From an uncultured Acidobacteriaceae bacterium (GTDB lineage: Bacteria; Acidobacteriota; Terriglobia; Terriglobales; Acidobacteriaceae): DNA of 64,000 nucleotides. Both the position numbers and the translations under genes were made by a program. Below the pieces are notes generated by a model. The model ran no database searches. It was not told where the DNA came from and saw only the letters and a program-made list of their open reading frames with translations. The DNA is taken from NCBI GenBank assembly GCA_903911925.1, contig CAIWFH010000081.1, positions 124,001-188,000 of the forward strand. Direction: 5' to 3'. Numbering within the stretch: the first letter of the stretch is position 1; every line of letters starts with the position of its first letter. This document shows, piece after piece, positions 36,214 to 45,800 of the stretch.

Positions 36214-36875
36214 CTACATCTTCGATTGCAGAATCCCCAACAACGTGAAATCCAGCTTGTGCCCATGCCAGTCCCTGTACCGGGTGCCGGGTCGATTGGT
36301 GTCAACAATGCCGTTCGAGCCGCGCAGATTCCACAGTGCCCACCCGCAGTTCAAGCTGCCGATCATGTCAGGGTGTCGTTGAACCATGCGTAGACCACAT
36401 CTGGAGCCGTATAGCGATTGCATCCCATTTCGCCGAAATGAATCGGAACTCCTCGCTGCGCCAGTTCTCCCCACGGGCGGAATTGCTCCTCGAGCGTTCG
36501 CCTGTCGGCGATCACCCTGCCTTGAGCATCCTTCAGGGGCCAGGTGGGTACAGGTAACCCATCGTTCGACGGCCGTACCCACTCGCATTGATAGCAGGTG
36601 AGCTGATACGGCGAGTAGTCGTGGCAACTCTGCATGACTCCTGTATCGAATAACTCCAGATTGGGCATGCCTGCCCCCGGATAGCCGTCGCTTACAATCA
36701 ACCGCCCGGCATCTCTCCCTCGAATCGCAGCAATCGCGGCGCGCGCCACGCGCGCGTATTCTCTTACTCCATTAGGATCACCGTGCTGGTTCACGATAAT
36801 GATCGGTTCGTTGACCAGTGTCGCCTCTCCCGCTGAAATGACCGCGATCTTGGAACCAGCCGAAACCTGTGTCAC
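36214..36875 (-). pseudogene. GH5 glycosidase, N-terminally truncated and frameshifted
   Basis: Minus-strand reading gives a GH5-type catalytic core: LVNEPIIIVNQHGDPNG contains the acid/base NEP, and RGVPIHFGEMGCNRY the nucleophile GEMG. The first frame stops at about 36363 after VVYAWFNDTL. The next frame continues the family's C-terminus without a gap (DMIGSLNCGWALWNLRGSNG, then GIVDTNRPGTRYRDWHGHKL, ending LLGILQSKM at 36214). A single missing base near 36376 explains this. The N-terminal half of the barrel is also absent. Two lesions make it non-functional as a glycosidase. Confidence 0.75.
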
Positions 36876-37114
36876 GGCAGGAACACCTGCCTCGTTCGGT
36901 CGAACTCAGCGAAGAGCCGCCTCCTATAGCTTTGTGCGCGCATGATGAGGGACGCCCTCTTCAGTTCATCAACTTCGGCCTTGCGGTCTGCTACCTAGCC
37001 GAGTTGAATACCATGCTGACGGAGCGGGTTTTCAAGTTCAGCCAACCGGAAACCCATTTGCAAGATCTCTGGCTCGAATGCCACACGGAAGCGATTTGCC
37101 TGTTCTGTTGATCG
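36876..37114. other. Degraded stretch without a recognisable gene
   Basis: Both strands hold only short frames. On the minus strand the phrase EQANRFRVAFEPEILQMGFR with RLAELENPLRQHG looks like protein-derived sequence but stops at an in-frame TAG and has no start; I cannot assign its family. It lies between two decayed genes and is probably more debris of the same former insertion. Confidence 0.4.
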
Positions 37115-37487
37115 CTAGTAGGTGAAGTCCGACAGTGCGCCGGTCGCGTTCTCGACCACGACGTACTCCACGCGATCTTGCAGCCGGTTCGCCCAGGCGA
37201 GAACGCTCTCGACGCTGGCCGGGTCCGGGGTCACTACCCCGACTGCCGTAAGCCGGACTCCCGTATCAGCCACATCCTCATACATCGAATCGAACCAGTC
37301 AGCCGCAACCTGCCCGGCGCCTGCTCCCATGTCGGCAAGAATGATAGGCGTCCCACCGTCCGGATGATCGATAAATGCATCGAGTCCGGCAGGCATATGG
37401 AATTCGTTTCGAAATTGAAGCAGGTAATGCATTCACGGACACTCGGGCATTTCTGCTTGCTTCGAGGGGGTCCATCGTGCCCTGCAC
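37115..37487 (-). pseudogene. Decayed ParA/MinD-like ATPase fragment
   Basis: The main frame (from about 37432) reads GLDAFIDHPDGGTPIILADM then GAGAGQVAADWFDSMYEDVA, with VEYVVVENATG near the end. It resembles the middle of ParA-like ATPases found on conjugative elements: an acidic substrate strand and a VVxN nucleotide-binding strand. The Walker A segment and the C-terminus are missing. Upstream, a second frame (37487 to about 37400) seems to continue it, implying a frameshift. An intact gene of the same general kind lies at 56818-57498. Confidence 0.5.
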
Positions 37488-37587
37488 CGCGCTGCTCCCG
37501 ATATCGTATTATCGCTACTCTGGCGAACGCTCGATCAAGCCTCCATCACTCCGGCGATCGACTGAAGCATTGAATGGAATCTTCTAC

Positions 37588-39123
37588 CTACAGAAGTCCG
37601 TTGCGTACCCAAACCTCGACCCTGCGATTCTTGCTTCGCCCCTCTAGAGCATCGTTCGAAGCCACGGGAAGTTTAGCTCCGAAATCCCTGATGTTACCAG
37701 CCGGCACAACGACCCCAATGGCACGCAGTTCCGTGGCGACGCCCTCGGCCCTTTGGTGGGCGAGCCGTCGATTGGGGGCGCGGTCCTCGACCTGATCGGC
37801 AAAACCAATCAAGAGAATGTCGTCTCCAGTTCCGCCGTGCTGCGAAAGGAACGTACGAAGACGCAAGACATTTATCTTTGCCAGGTTGTCAAGTTGGCTT
37901 TCGGTATCCCCCGCAGTTTCAGTCTTGGCAACAGAGAAGTGGAAACTGAGGCCGATTCTCGAATACCCAGTTGCAATTTTCTGGTATGCGAGGGGGGCCC
38001 CTTTCGGAGGCGCAACATGAAAAACCTTTGGAGTCAGGTCGACAAAGGGTGTTTGGTCAACAATTGCCTGGCCCGGTTTGTAGGTCGCATAGCGTATAAA
38101 CGCGTTGACCATCGATCCCGGTGTATCCCAGTCGTACAGTAACAGCCGCCGGCAAATCGGATAATCTTCCGTTACGATCGAAAGCTCGGTGGGAAGAAAG
38201 GCGAGGCTGCTCCCATCTGAAATGGAGAGGGCCTTGGCATCCCTGACCAGTGGCGAAGATGCGTAGCCGATGGCATTCCGCGAGCGCATTACGGCATCGA
38301 CAATCTGGTTACTGTCTCCCATTTGCCGATCCTTGGGAAGTGCTGCCATCCTGGCGGTCTCGAGAGGGTTCTTCCCCATCACTTTCTCAGTAAACATTTC
38401 GGATGTGCCGGAATTGCTGTCGCGTCCATAAAGCTCAATCGGCGCATCTTCTCCGCCGACATCTTTCCAATTCCTGGTTCGTCCTGAGTAGATCGACCGC
38501 AATTGCGGAATGGAAAGCTGCGAGACAGGGTTGCCGGGATTCACGATAACGGCGATTGCGTCCAGCGCCACAACGTGCTCAGCGGGGCGGTCGTCCACAT
38601 TCCGGTTCTGGGAAGAGGGCGGCAAATCCGAGTCGCCGATAGGTCGCGACGACATTCCAATATCGCAGTAGTCCAGGCCGCTTTCTGCGGAAAGGCATCT
38701 GAAAGCGGCGCCCGATCCGGTGGCGTAAATCTCAATGACCTGCAGGCCTGGTTTCCCCGGCACCTTGCCCCACACGTGCAAGACAGGGTGCCCACCGTGA
38801 TCGTGCCATTTGATCTTTTGACCGGTCTCAGTGGCTCCGAGTTCGCCTCGCAGAAAGGCCTCTGCCAACTTGGGCACAAGTTCGTCGCCGATAGAAGTCG
38901 AGCCATGCAACGACAACACAATGTGCTCATGAGGCTCGAAGATTCTATCGCGGAAGAAGAACATGGCAATTCCCGCTAGCATCAGAACGAAGACCACGGG
39001 AACTTGCCACATCCGCGCTTTTCTGTGTCCTTCAGCACGTCCCTCAGAAACTCCATGATGCATGGACCCGAGTGCCGCGACGAGCTGGAACCGTGCCAAT
39101 CCTTGTTTCCACGCGTTGCCCAT
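37588..39123 (-). CDS. PstS-like substrate-binding/OmpA-domain fusion protein
   Basis: A 511-residue membrane-anchored protein. One membrane helix (VPVVFVLMLAGIAMFF) is followed by a periplasmic phosphate-binding-protein-like domain with HGSTSIGDELVPKLAEAFLR, EIYATGSGAAFRCL, VIVNPGNPVSQLSIPQLRSI, GRDSNSGTSEMFTEKVMG and AIGYASSPLV. The C-terminal OmpA-like domain (DILLIGFADQVEDRAPNRRL, then HQRAEGVATELRAIGV and NRRVEVWV) normally binds peptidoglycan. PstS-OmpA fusions exist as a family without known role; a link between phosphate or another ligand and the cell wall is conceivable. The ATG at 39123 is preceded by AGGGAAG; the open frame to 39420 is unlikely to be coding. Confidence 0.8.
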   Translation of the reverse strand: MGNAWKQGLARFQLVAALGSMHHGVSEGRAEGHRKARMWQVPVVFVLMLAGIAMFFFRDRIFEPHEHIVLSLHGSTSIGDELVPKLAEAFLRGELGATETGQKIKWHDHGGHPVLHVWGKVPGKPGLQVIEIYATGSGAAFRCLSAESGLDYCDIGMSSRPIGDSDLPPSSQNRNVDDRPAEHVVALDAIAVIVNPGNPVSQLSIPQLRSIYSGRTRNWKDVGGEDAPIELYGRDSNSGTSEMFTEKVMGKNPLETARMAALPKDRQMGDSNQIVDAVMRSRNAIGYASSPLVRDAKALSISDGSSLAFLPTELSIVTEDYPICRRLLLYDWDTPGSMVNAFIRYATYKPGQAIVDQTPFVDLTPKVFHVAPPKGAPLAYQKIATGYSRIGLSFHFSVAKTETAGDTESQLDNLAKINVLRLRTFLSQHGGTGDDILLIGFADQVEDRAPNRRLAHQRAEGVATELRAIGVVVPAGNIRDFGAKLPVASNDALEGRSKNRRVEVWVRNGLL

Positions 39124-39643
39124 TCGACCACTTCCCTCTTCATCAAAGAAGGGTATTTCATCCTTTGCTTGACGACGCAGTTCCATCTGCGTTCCCAACA
39201 GTCTCGCACAGAATAACTCGGATCGCCTGCGCGACTGCAACCTTTGATGCCTTTGGCATTGTGAGACGGAGAGTATCTTCGGGGAATTCCGCAGTCTTTG
39301 ACGCTGAACAACATTGTTCGAGCGAGGTTTCGCTTGAGTGTGTCGGCGCAGATTCAGCCGGAACAGTTCGGTGGTATCGTTTGGCCCCGCACGCCAGTTG
39401 ATCTGCTCAAGACCACACATTGCTTCTGGGGTCCGCGTCCCGAAGAGACAGAGAAGATTTCCGCTCCATTACATCTTTGCAAGGCTTTCTTACATCGCCG
39501 CAATGGTTGCGCGCTAGCAAACTTTTCGAGCCTTGACGCGAAGCATCATGCAATTGCTTTCAGAAGTTTTTGTTGTTGCGGATGCATGCAGCGGGCATCC
39601 GACGCTCGAGCAGCGATCAGTTGAAAGCACAGAGGAGGATGGC
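39124..39643. other. 520-nt intergenic region before the cupredoxin cluster
   Basis: This gap separates the divergent PstS/OmpA gene and the first multicopper oxidase gene. I see no RNA gene, repeat or convincing promoter; a TTGACG at about 39534 lacks a good -10 partner. The ribosome-binding site AGAGGAGG of the oxidase gene lies at its right end. Confidence 0.5.
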
Positions 39644-41257
39644 ATGGGCAGCAGAGCACTGTGCAGATTGTTTCTAGTACCACTTCTGGTCGGCCTCACT
39701 ACCTGGGCAAACGCCCAGGCTTTCAGGGTTCAGTGTCCGACCACAACCTCGATGCATCCTGCGGCCGGAGCCAATTCGGCCACCGGCGCGCAGTACACGG
39801 GGCCAACGACCTTTACCGACCCGATCACCGGTCTCAGCTACACCAGCAACGGCGGGCAGATTAAGTGCCAGCAGGTCTCAGGCGGCGATGGGTACGCGAC
39901 CATGGCCGATGGAACGCAAATCTACATGTTCTCGTTTGGTCCACTATCCGGCTTGGCGAATATTGCCAACGGGCAGCCGGGAACCGTAACGCCTGACACA
40001 TTCAACCAGGTCTTCAACGGGAACCTGCAGCCCGGCGATCCGGCCACGACAGACACTGGTACCTCTGCTGCCGATCTTGCCGCCTTCACATACAACGGCG
40101 CGGTCGGGCTTTCGCCCAATCTGGATGCCAGCGTCGGAAACGGGACCGCCGGACCCATCGATGGACATGTCGATCCACGGCCCATCATGGATGTCGGTGT
40201 AATGAACGGCAACCAGCCGGCGCCGCTGATGGCCATCGACGAGGATGACGAGTTCTTCCTTACCCTCACCAACGTGGGCATGTTGATGCGCCCGGATCTT
40301 TTCGAGCAGCACACGATTCACTTCCACGGCTATCCCAACGCATCCTCCTTCTACGACGGCGTGCCAGACGCTTCGGTGGCCATCAACATCGGCGGAAGCA
40401 TGTCGTACTACTACCTGGCGCCCGATGCGGGAACGTACTTCTGGCATTGCCACATCACGCCCCCTGAGCACTTGCAGATGGGCATGGTAGGCCAACTCTA
40501 TGTTCGGCCGCGCCAGAACCGGGTTCCGGTCGGAAACAAGCTGTTTGCATCCTTGCAGGCTCAACAGGCCGATCTTCGAACAGCCTCGAACTGCGTTGCC
40601 GACATCCTGTGCACCACTCCCCAGCCGATCGCAGATAGCGGATTCAAGCAAGCGGTCGATCCCCTCACCAGTAGTCCGTACAAATATGCATACAACGACG
40701 GCGATGGCTCAACCCGCTACGACGTCGAGTACCCGCTGCAGATTCACGGATTCGATCCGAACTTTCACTTTGTCGGCATGACCTTTAATCCCGAAAACTT
40801 TGCCGGAATGAAGGACAAGTACTTCCTGCTCAACGGGCGCAGCTATCCTGACACGGTTCAGGCGGGGCCCATGCAGACGCCTTCCGCGGATGGCGTAAAT
40901 CACTTCTCTCAGCCGCTGCCTTCCATCATCAATATCCCCGCCGGGGGCAGGGCGCTGCTGCGCATCTCCGACCTGGATGTTACCGAGTACCAGACACTGG
41001 CATCGCTCGGCATTCCGATGCAGGTGATTGCGCAGAATGCACGGCTGCTGCGCGACCAGGCGGGCGCCAACATGTACTACAACTCCAACTCAATCACACT
41101 TGCGGGCGGGGAATCGATTGACGTGATCCTTGACGCCAGCGACACAAGCAAATACCCGAGCGGCAGCACATTCTTTCTCTACACTCCAAACCTCGATCAC
41201 CTGGCCAACGATGCCGAGAACTTCGGCGGTTTGATGACAGAAGTCCATATCAACTAG
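39644..41257 (+). CDS. Secreted multicopper-oxidase-like protein with N-terminal half of the copper motifs
   Basis: A 537-residue exported protein; AGAGGAGG lies upstream of ATG 39644, and the signal peptide is LCRLFLVPLLVGLTTWANAQ. It carries copper motif 1 (QHTIHFHGYPNASS, about residue 225, followed by DGVPD) and motif 2 (GTYFWHCHITPPEHLQMGM, about residue 267). The second has the Cys, His and Met of a type 1 copper site, as in two-domain oxidases. The C-terminal half is a cupredoxin domain, but its expected HPxHxHG and HCHxxxH motifs are absent (QIHGFDPNFHFVGM and no HCH). It starts the cluster and ends 10 nt before the second oxidase-like gene. The substrate is unknown; a metal ion or phenolic is possible. 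Confidence 0.85.
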   Translation: MGSRALCRLFLVPLLVGLTTWANAQAFRVQCPTTTSMHPAAGANSATGAQYTGPTTFTDPITGLSYTSNGGQIKCQQVSGGDGYATMADGTQIYMFSFGPLSGLANIANGQPGTVTPDTFNQVFNGNLQPGDPATTDTGTSAADLAAFTYNGAVGLSPNLDASVGNGTAGPIDGHVDPRPIMDVGVMNGNQPAPLMAIDEDDEFFLTLTNVGMLMRPDLFEQHTIHFHGYPNASSFYDGVPDASVAINIGGSMSYYYLAPDAGTYFWHCHITPPEHLQMGMVGQLYVRPRQNRVPVGNKLFASLQAQQADLRTASNCVADILCTTPQPIADSGFKQAVDPLTSSPYKYAYNDGDGSTRYDVEYPLQIHGFDPNFHFVGMTFNPENFAGMKDKYFLLNGRSYPDTVQAGPMQTPSADGVNHFSQPLPSIINIPAGGRALLRISDLDVTEYQTLASLGIPMQVIAQNARLLRDQAGANMYYNSNSITLAGGESIDVILDASDTSKYPSGSTFFLYTPNLDHLANDAENFGGLMTEVHIN

Positions 41258-41267
41258 GAGAGCGGCA

Positions 41268-42862
41268 ATGAGCGCAACGAAAATGAGGAAGACGATATCC
41301 AAAACACGTCTGCTTCCGGCTGTGATGCTGGCGCTGGTCTTGCTGCTCACGTTGAGAGCGCAAGCCGCAGCCCCGGGCATTACCGGATCTACCTTTTACC
41401 TCACCGCCGGTGACAGTTACTTGACTCAACCGGACGGCCGCAACCTGTATTCATGGGGGTATGGTTGCGATGCCGCGCACGCACCCGCATTTCTGCCCGC
41501 CATGCCCGGCAACCGTTGTGATCCAACCATGCAGGTGCCGGGTCCCACTCTCATCGTTACTGAGGGCGACTCGGTATCCGTGACCCTCACCAATCATCTT
41601 CCCGCGGGGCGGGAAACACATCGATTCTGTTCCCCTCGTTTGCCGTGGGCACATCGGGCGGAGTTGCGGGTTTGCTCACGCAGGAAGCCGCACCCGGCGG
41701 ATCTGTGACCTATACATTCACCGCCACTTCACCCGGCACCCGCGCTTATTACAGTGGAACACAAAGCGATCTGCAGGTGGAGATGGGCATGTTCGGGGCA
41801 GTGATTGTATTGCCCAAGAACCCCGTCTCCTGTGCGGCCAGCACCAGCAATCTGCTTGCGGAGTCCCATTGGGGAGAGACAGATTGGCGGCTGTCATCCT
41901 CGGCATACGACCATGCTTCCTCGTGCTACGACCGCGAATACCTGTTCCAGTTTTCTGAGATGGATTTGAGGATTCATAACCAGGCGGACGAGCAGATCCA
42001 GGCCATCAAGGCATGCAACAGTGCAGCATCCTCTTCCACGGCGTGTCCAACCCAATTGAATGTCATCACCGAGCCATATAGTCCGGCGTATTTCATGGTC
42101 AACGGTCGCTCCATGCCCGACGACATGGATCCGAACTACGCTGCCGAGTATCCGCATCAGCCCTATAACGGGAACCCGCACATGCATCCCGGTGAACTGG
42201 TGCTGTTGCGCATCATCGGACAGGGACGATGGCAGCATCCATTCCACGAGCACGGCAATCACGTGCGTATTCTTGCGCGCGATGGAAACCTGATTCTGAG
42301 CCAGTCAGACCCCACCAAACTTGCAGGCCCGTTGCTGTTTACCACAACAACAACGCCTGGCGTAGCGATGGACGGAATCTTCTACTGGACTGGGAAGGGC
42401 CTGAACTGGGATGTCTACGGCCACAATAGCACTTCCACGGATGGTTTGGCCAAGCTGGCATGCACGCCTGACGCGAATGGCTACAACACGGGCGATCCTA
42501 CCGCCGTGAACTATTTCGAGTGGTGTGCCGACCATCTGAAGCCATTGGAGAAGGCTCCGTTCGGGGATGTTGCCTCCAACGGCCCCATGACGTTGCCCGA
42601 CGCCAATTATCTGACCAACGGCACATGGTTCGGCGGCAGCGCTTACCTGGGGGGCGACGCAACAACACGTGCCGTTGGCGCTACGGGCACAACGCCTCCC
42701 GCCGGCACAATCGGAAACTCACCTTCCGGTGAGGCGGGCTTTGCCTTCATGTGGCACTCGCACAACGAGCGCGAGATTACCACCAACAACGTTTTCCCTG
42801 GCGGAATGATGATGATGATGCTCGTCGATTCCCGGGAATTCATCATCGATGAATCCAATTGA
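41268..42862 (+). pseudogene. Second multicopper-oxidase-like gene, interrupted by a one-base frameshift
   Basis: Two overlapping frames make one protein of about 531 residues if one G is added to GGGG at 41606-41609. Frame one has a signal peptide and ends its homology at VSVTLTNHLPAG; frame two resumes with GNTSILFPSFAVGTSGG. The protein keeps the C-terminal copper motifs: motif 3 WQHPFHEHGNHVRIL and motif 4 MWHSHNEREITTN. The N-terminal ones are lost (NTSILFPSF, and YYSGTQSDLQVEMGM in place of HSH). In motif 4 the type 1 Cys is Ser and the type 1 His is Glu. This is the exact complement of the preceding protein. GGAGAG precedes the ATG. The lesion may be real or a homopolymer sequencing error. 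Confidence 0.75.
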
Positions 42863-42877
42863 GCGAGGAGAAGAAAG

Positions 42878-45800
42878 ATGCGATTCAACTATCTGAAAAA
42901 AGGCTTGAATCAAGCGGTACTGGGTGTTATTGCGCTTCTCCTCGGGGCTAGTGCGTCGTTCGGTCAGCAGGTCGGGTTGACTGCTGCGCCAACTACCACG
43001 ACCCTTCCGGATGGGAAGACAGTACCGATGTGGGGCTACACGTGCGGCGCGGTAGCCAACGGCGCAACCTGCGCTTCGCTTAACCCTAACGCAGCAGGCG
43101 CGTGGTCGCCTGTCATTATCACCGTCCAGACAGGAAAGTCGTTGGAGATCGACCTCTCGAACCAGCTGACTTTTACAGCGGGCGCCGGCACGAATACCGT
43201 GCCGACATCGCTTGTCGTAGTAGGCCAACTGGGCGGCGGCTTGGGATCGTCCCCTAACTTCGTTCCCAGCCCAACCCACTCGGCAGGGAGCGTTACATGG
43301 CCGACCGCGAACACCGGCCCAACATTTAATCCCCCCACACAGCCGAATCGCGTTCAGTCTTTCGCAACCGAGGTTGCGGAAGGAGGCACCACTCCTCTCA
43401 CCTGGAGCAATCTCAAGCCCGGCACCTACTTGCTTGAGTCCGGAACCCATCCTTCGATCCAGGTGCCGATGGGCCTCTACGGGATTCTGGTGGTCACCGG
43501 CGCTCCCCAGGGCACTACGCAGGGAACTGCTTATCCCGGAGTGAATTACGATGCCGATGTTCCTCTGGCACTGGGAGAGATCGATCCAGTCCAGAACGCG
43601 ACCGTATCTGCCGTAGTGAGTACACCAGGGTTCAACGAACTCACAGTGTGGTCGGGGCAGCCAGGGCAATGCGGCAACCCATCCTCTCCCACTTATCACA
43701 CCTGTTACCCGCCGGTAGTTAATTACACGCCGCTCTACTACCTGATCAACGGCGTCGCGCTGGACAAGAACAATACAAACAAGTCTACGTATACCATTAA
43801 CGCGCCACCCAGCACGGGCCAGGTGCTGGTCAGGTTTGTGAATGCGGGCCTCCATATGCACGTTCCTTCAATCGTGGGAGCGGTAACGGGCAGTTCCAAC
43901 CCTCCCGCGCCGGGGTTCTCTCTGATTGCCGAAGACGGCAACCCGCTGCCGGGAACACCGCGCGTACAAGGCGAAGTGTTTCTGGCCGCCAGCAAAACCT
44001 ACGATGTGATGGTAACCGCGCCTGCCGGCGCTGCGGCACTCCCGGTCTTTGACCGCGAGCTGAGTTTGTCGGCCAACAGCATGCGCGACAGCGGCATGCA
44101 AGCCTACATCGGCATCAATGGCGGCGTTGCGCCCAAGCCGAGCACGGCCGTCGTTGCCAACCCTGACAGTTACTTTGTCGTTGGCAATAAAACGCTGACG
44201 GTTGCAGACCGTGGCAAAGGCGTATTGGCGAACGACGTGAACGTAACCGGCGTGGCTCTCGCCGTTGCGCCTGCTTCGGGAACCGTGAGCCTGAACAACG
44301 ATGGAACCTTCACATATACGCCCACCGGGACCTTCGCGCCTGACGCGTTTACGTATTGCGGCAATGGAACAACACCTTCCTCTGCCTCTCCGGTATGCGC
44401 CAAAGTCACCTTGACGGCGGCGCCCATCGAGTCGGCTTCGGGCATCGTCCTCAACAACGATACCTACACTTCGAAAGTAGCAACCAGGCTGAACATCAAT
44501 CGGCCGGGCCTGCTGGCCAACGACTACGACACCCTCGGCTATCCGCTGAGCGTCGTGGTATCGAGCATCGCGCCCGACGGCGGCCTCACTGTGGTGGCGA
44601 ATGCGGATGGTTCTTTCACAGCCACCGCCGCATCTGCGGGAACGCACACCTTCACTTACCTTGCGCAGAACTCGCAGGGAACGAAGGCCTCGACGGCGGC
44701 GACGGTTACCATCAACTTCCCGCAGCCCAGCAATCTTGCCGTCACGGTGAAAGATCCAAAGTCCGGAACCGTGTTAACGGACTATCGGTGGATCATCGAA
44801 GAGGACCGCACCTTCCACGTCGATCCGAACGCGCAGGTTAACACCGGAACGCCGATTCCAAATCTCGGCTTGAACTTCCACACCAGCTATATGCCGGTAG
44901 TGGCACAGGGATGCGTTGGAACAATTTCCTGCGAATCGGGCCAGACTCTGCTGGGACAGGCGGCAGCATGCGACGTGGACGATGGCATTTGCCGAACCAC
45001 CGCTTCGCAGAAAGCTGAAGTGCTCCCCGGCGCGGTCTATCTCGACCCGCTGAAGCACTACTATATCTCCGTCATTCCCGGAGACGCGGCCAATCCGTTT
45101 ATCACCGGAAACGTATCGGACAACTGCATTGCCGGTTCGACCGCGGCAAATGCGGCCACCTGCGGACACACCATGGGCGGTTCTCCGATTGCGCCGGGCC
45201 AGCAGGCGGTGACGGTTCTGGTAGACGCGGCGCCATTCCCAACCACAAAGATTTCCGTTGTTGTATTTGAGGATGACAACCCGCTGAACGGCGAGCAAGA
45301 CGCCGGCGGAGGCGTGGATATTCTCGCGCCCGACGAGCCTGGCCTGGGGGGATTTGAAATCCGGCTGATGGACGATGCAGGGGGAACCGGCGATCCCACA
45401 GGCCAGATCACTTACGACATGTTCAACATGCCCATTTCCAACTCGCTTGCGGGCATGATCGATCCTGTCACCAAGGCGGATGCGTGCCCAGTCTCCAAGC
45501 AAGCTACGGATGGCACGCTGGCCGCTGGTACCGCGGGAGTAAATCCGCAAGCCGGTATCGTCGGCGTTGTGGTCACTTGTCCCTACTATGAATCCGATGG
45601 CAAAACAGCCTCGCCATTGGCGGGCCAGGCGATCATCGCCAATCTCTACCCTGGCAGATATGCAGTTGTAGCCAACCCGGGCGCGGACAGAATTGCGCGC
45701 GGCGAGGAATGGGTTCAGACCAACACGCTTGACGGGCAAAAGGGCCATGACGCCTTCAGCAAGATCGGCGGCGCGTCCTACTTCCAGGAATATGGTCCAT

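Noticed and set aside
36869..37111. Plus-strand 80-codon frame in the scar region
   Set aside because: No ribosome-binding site, no family resemblance, and it lies opposite degraded minus-strand protein sequence.
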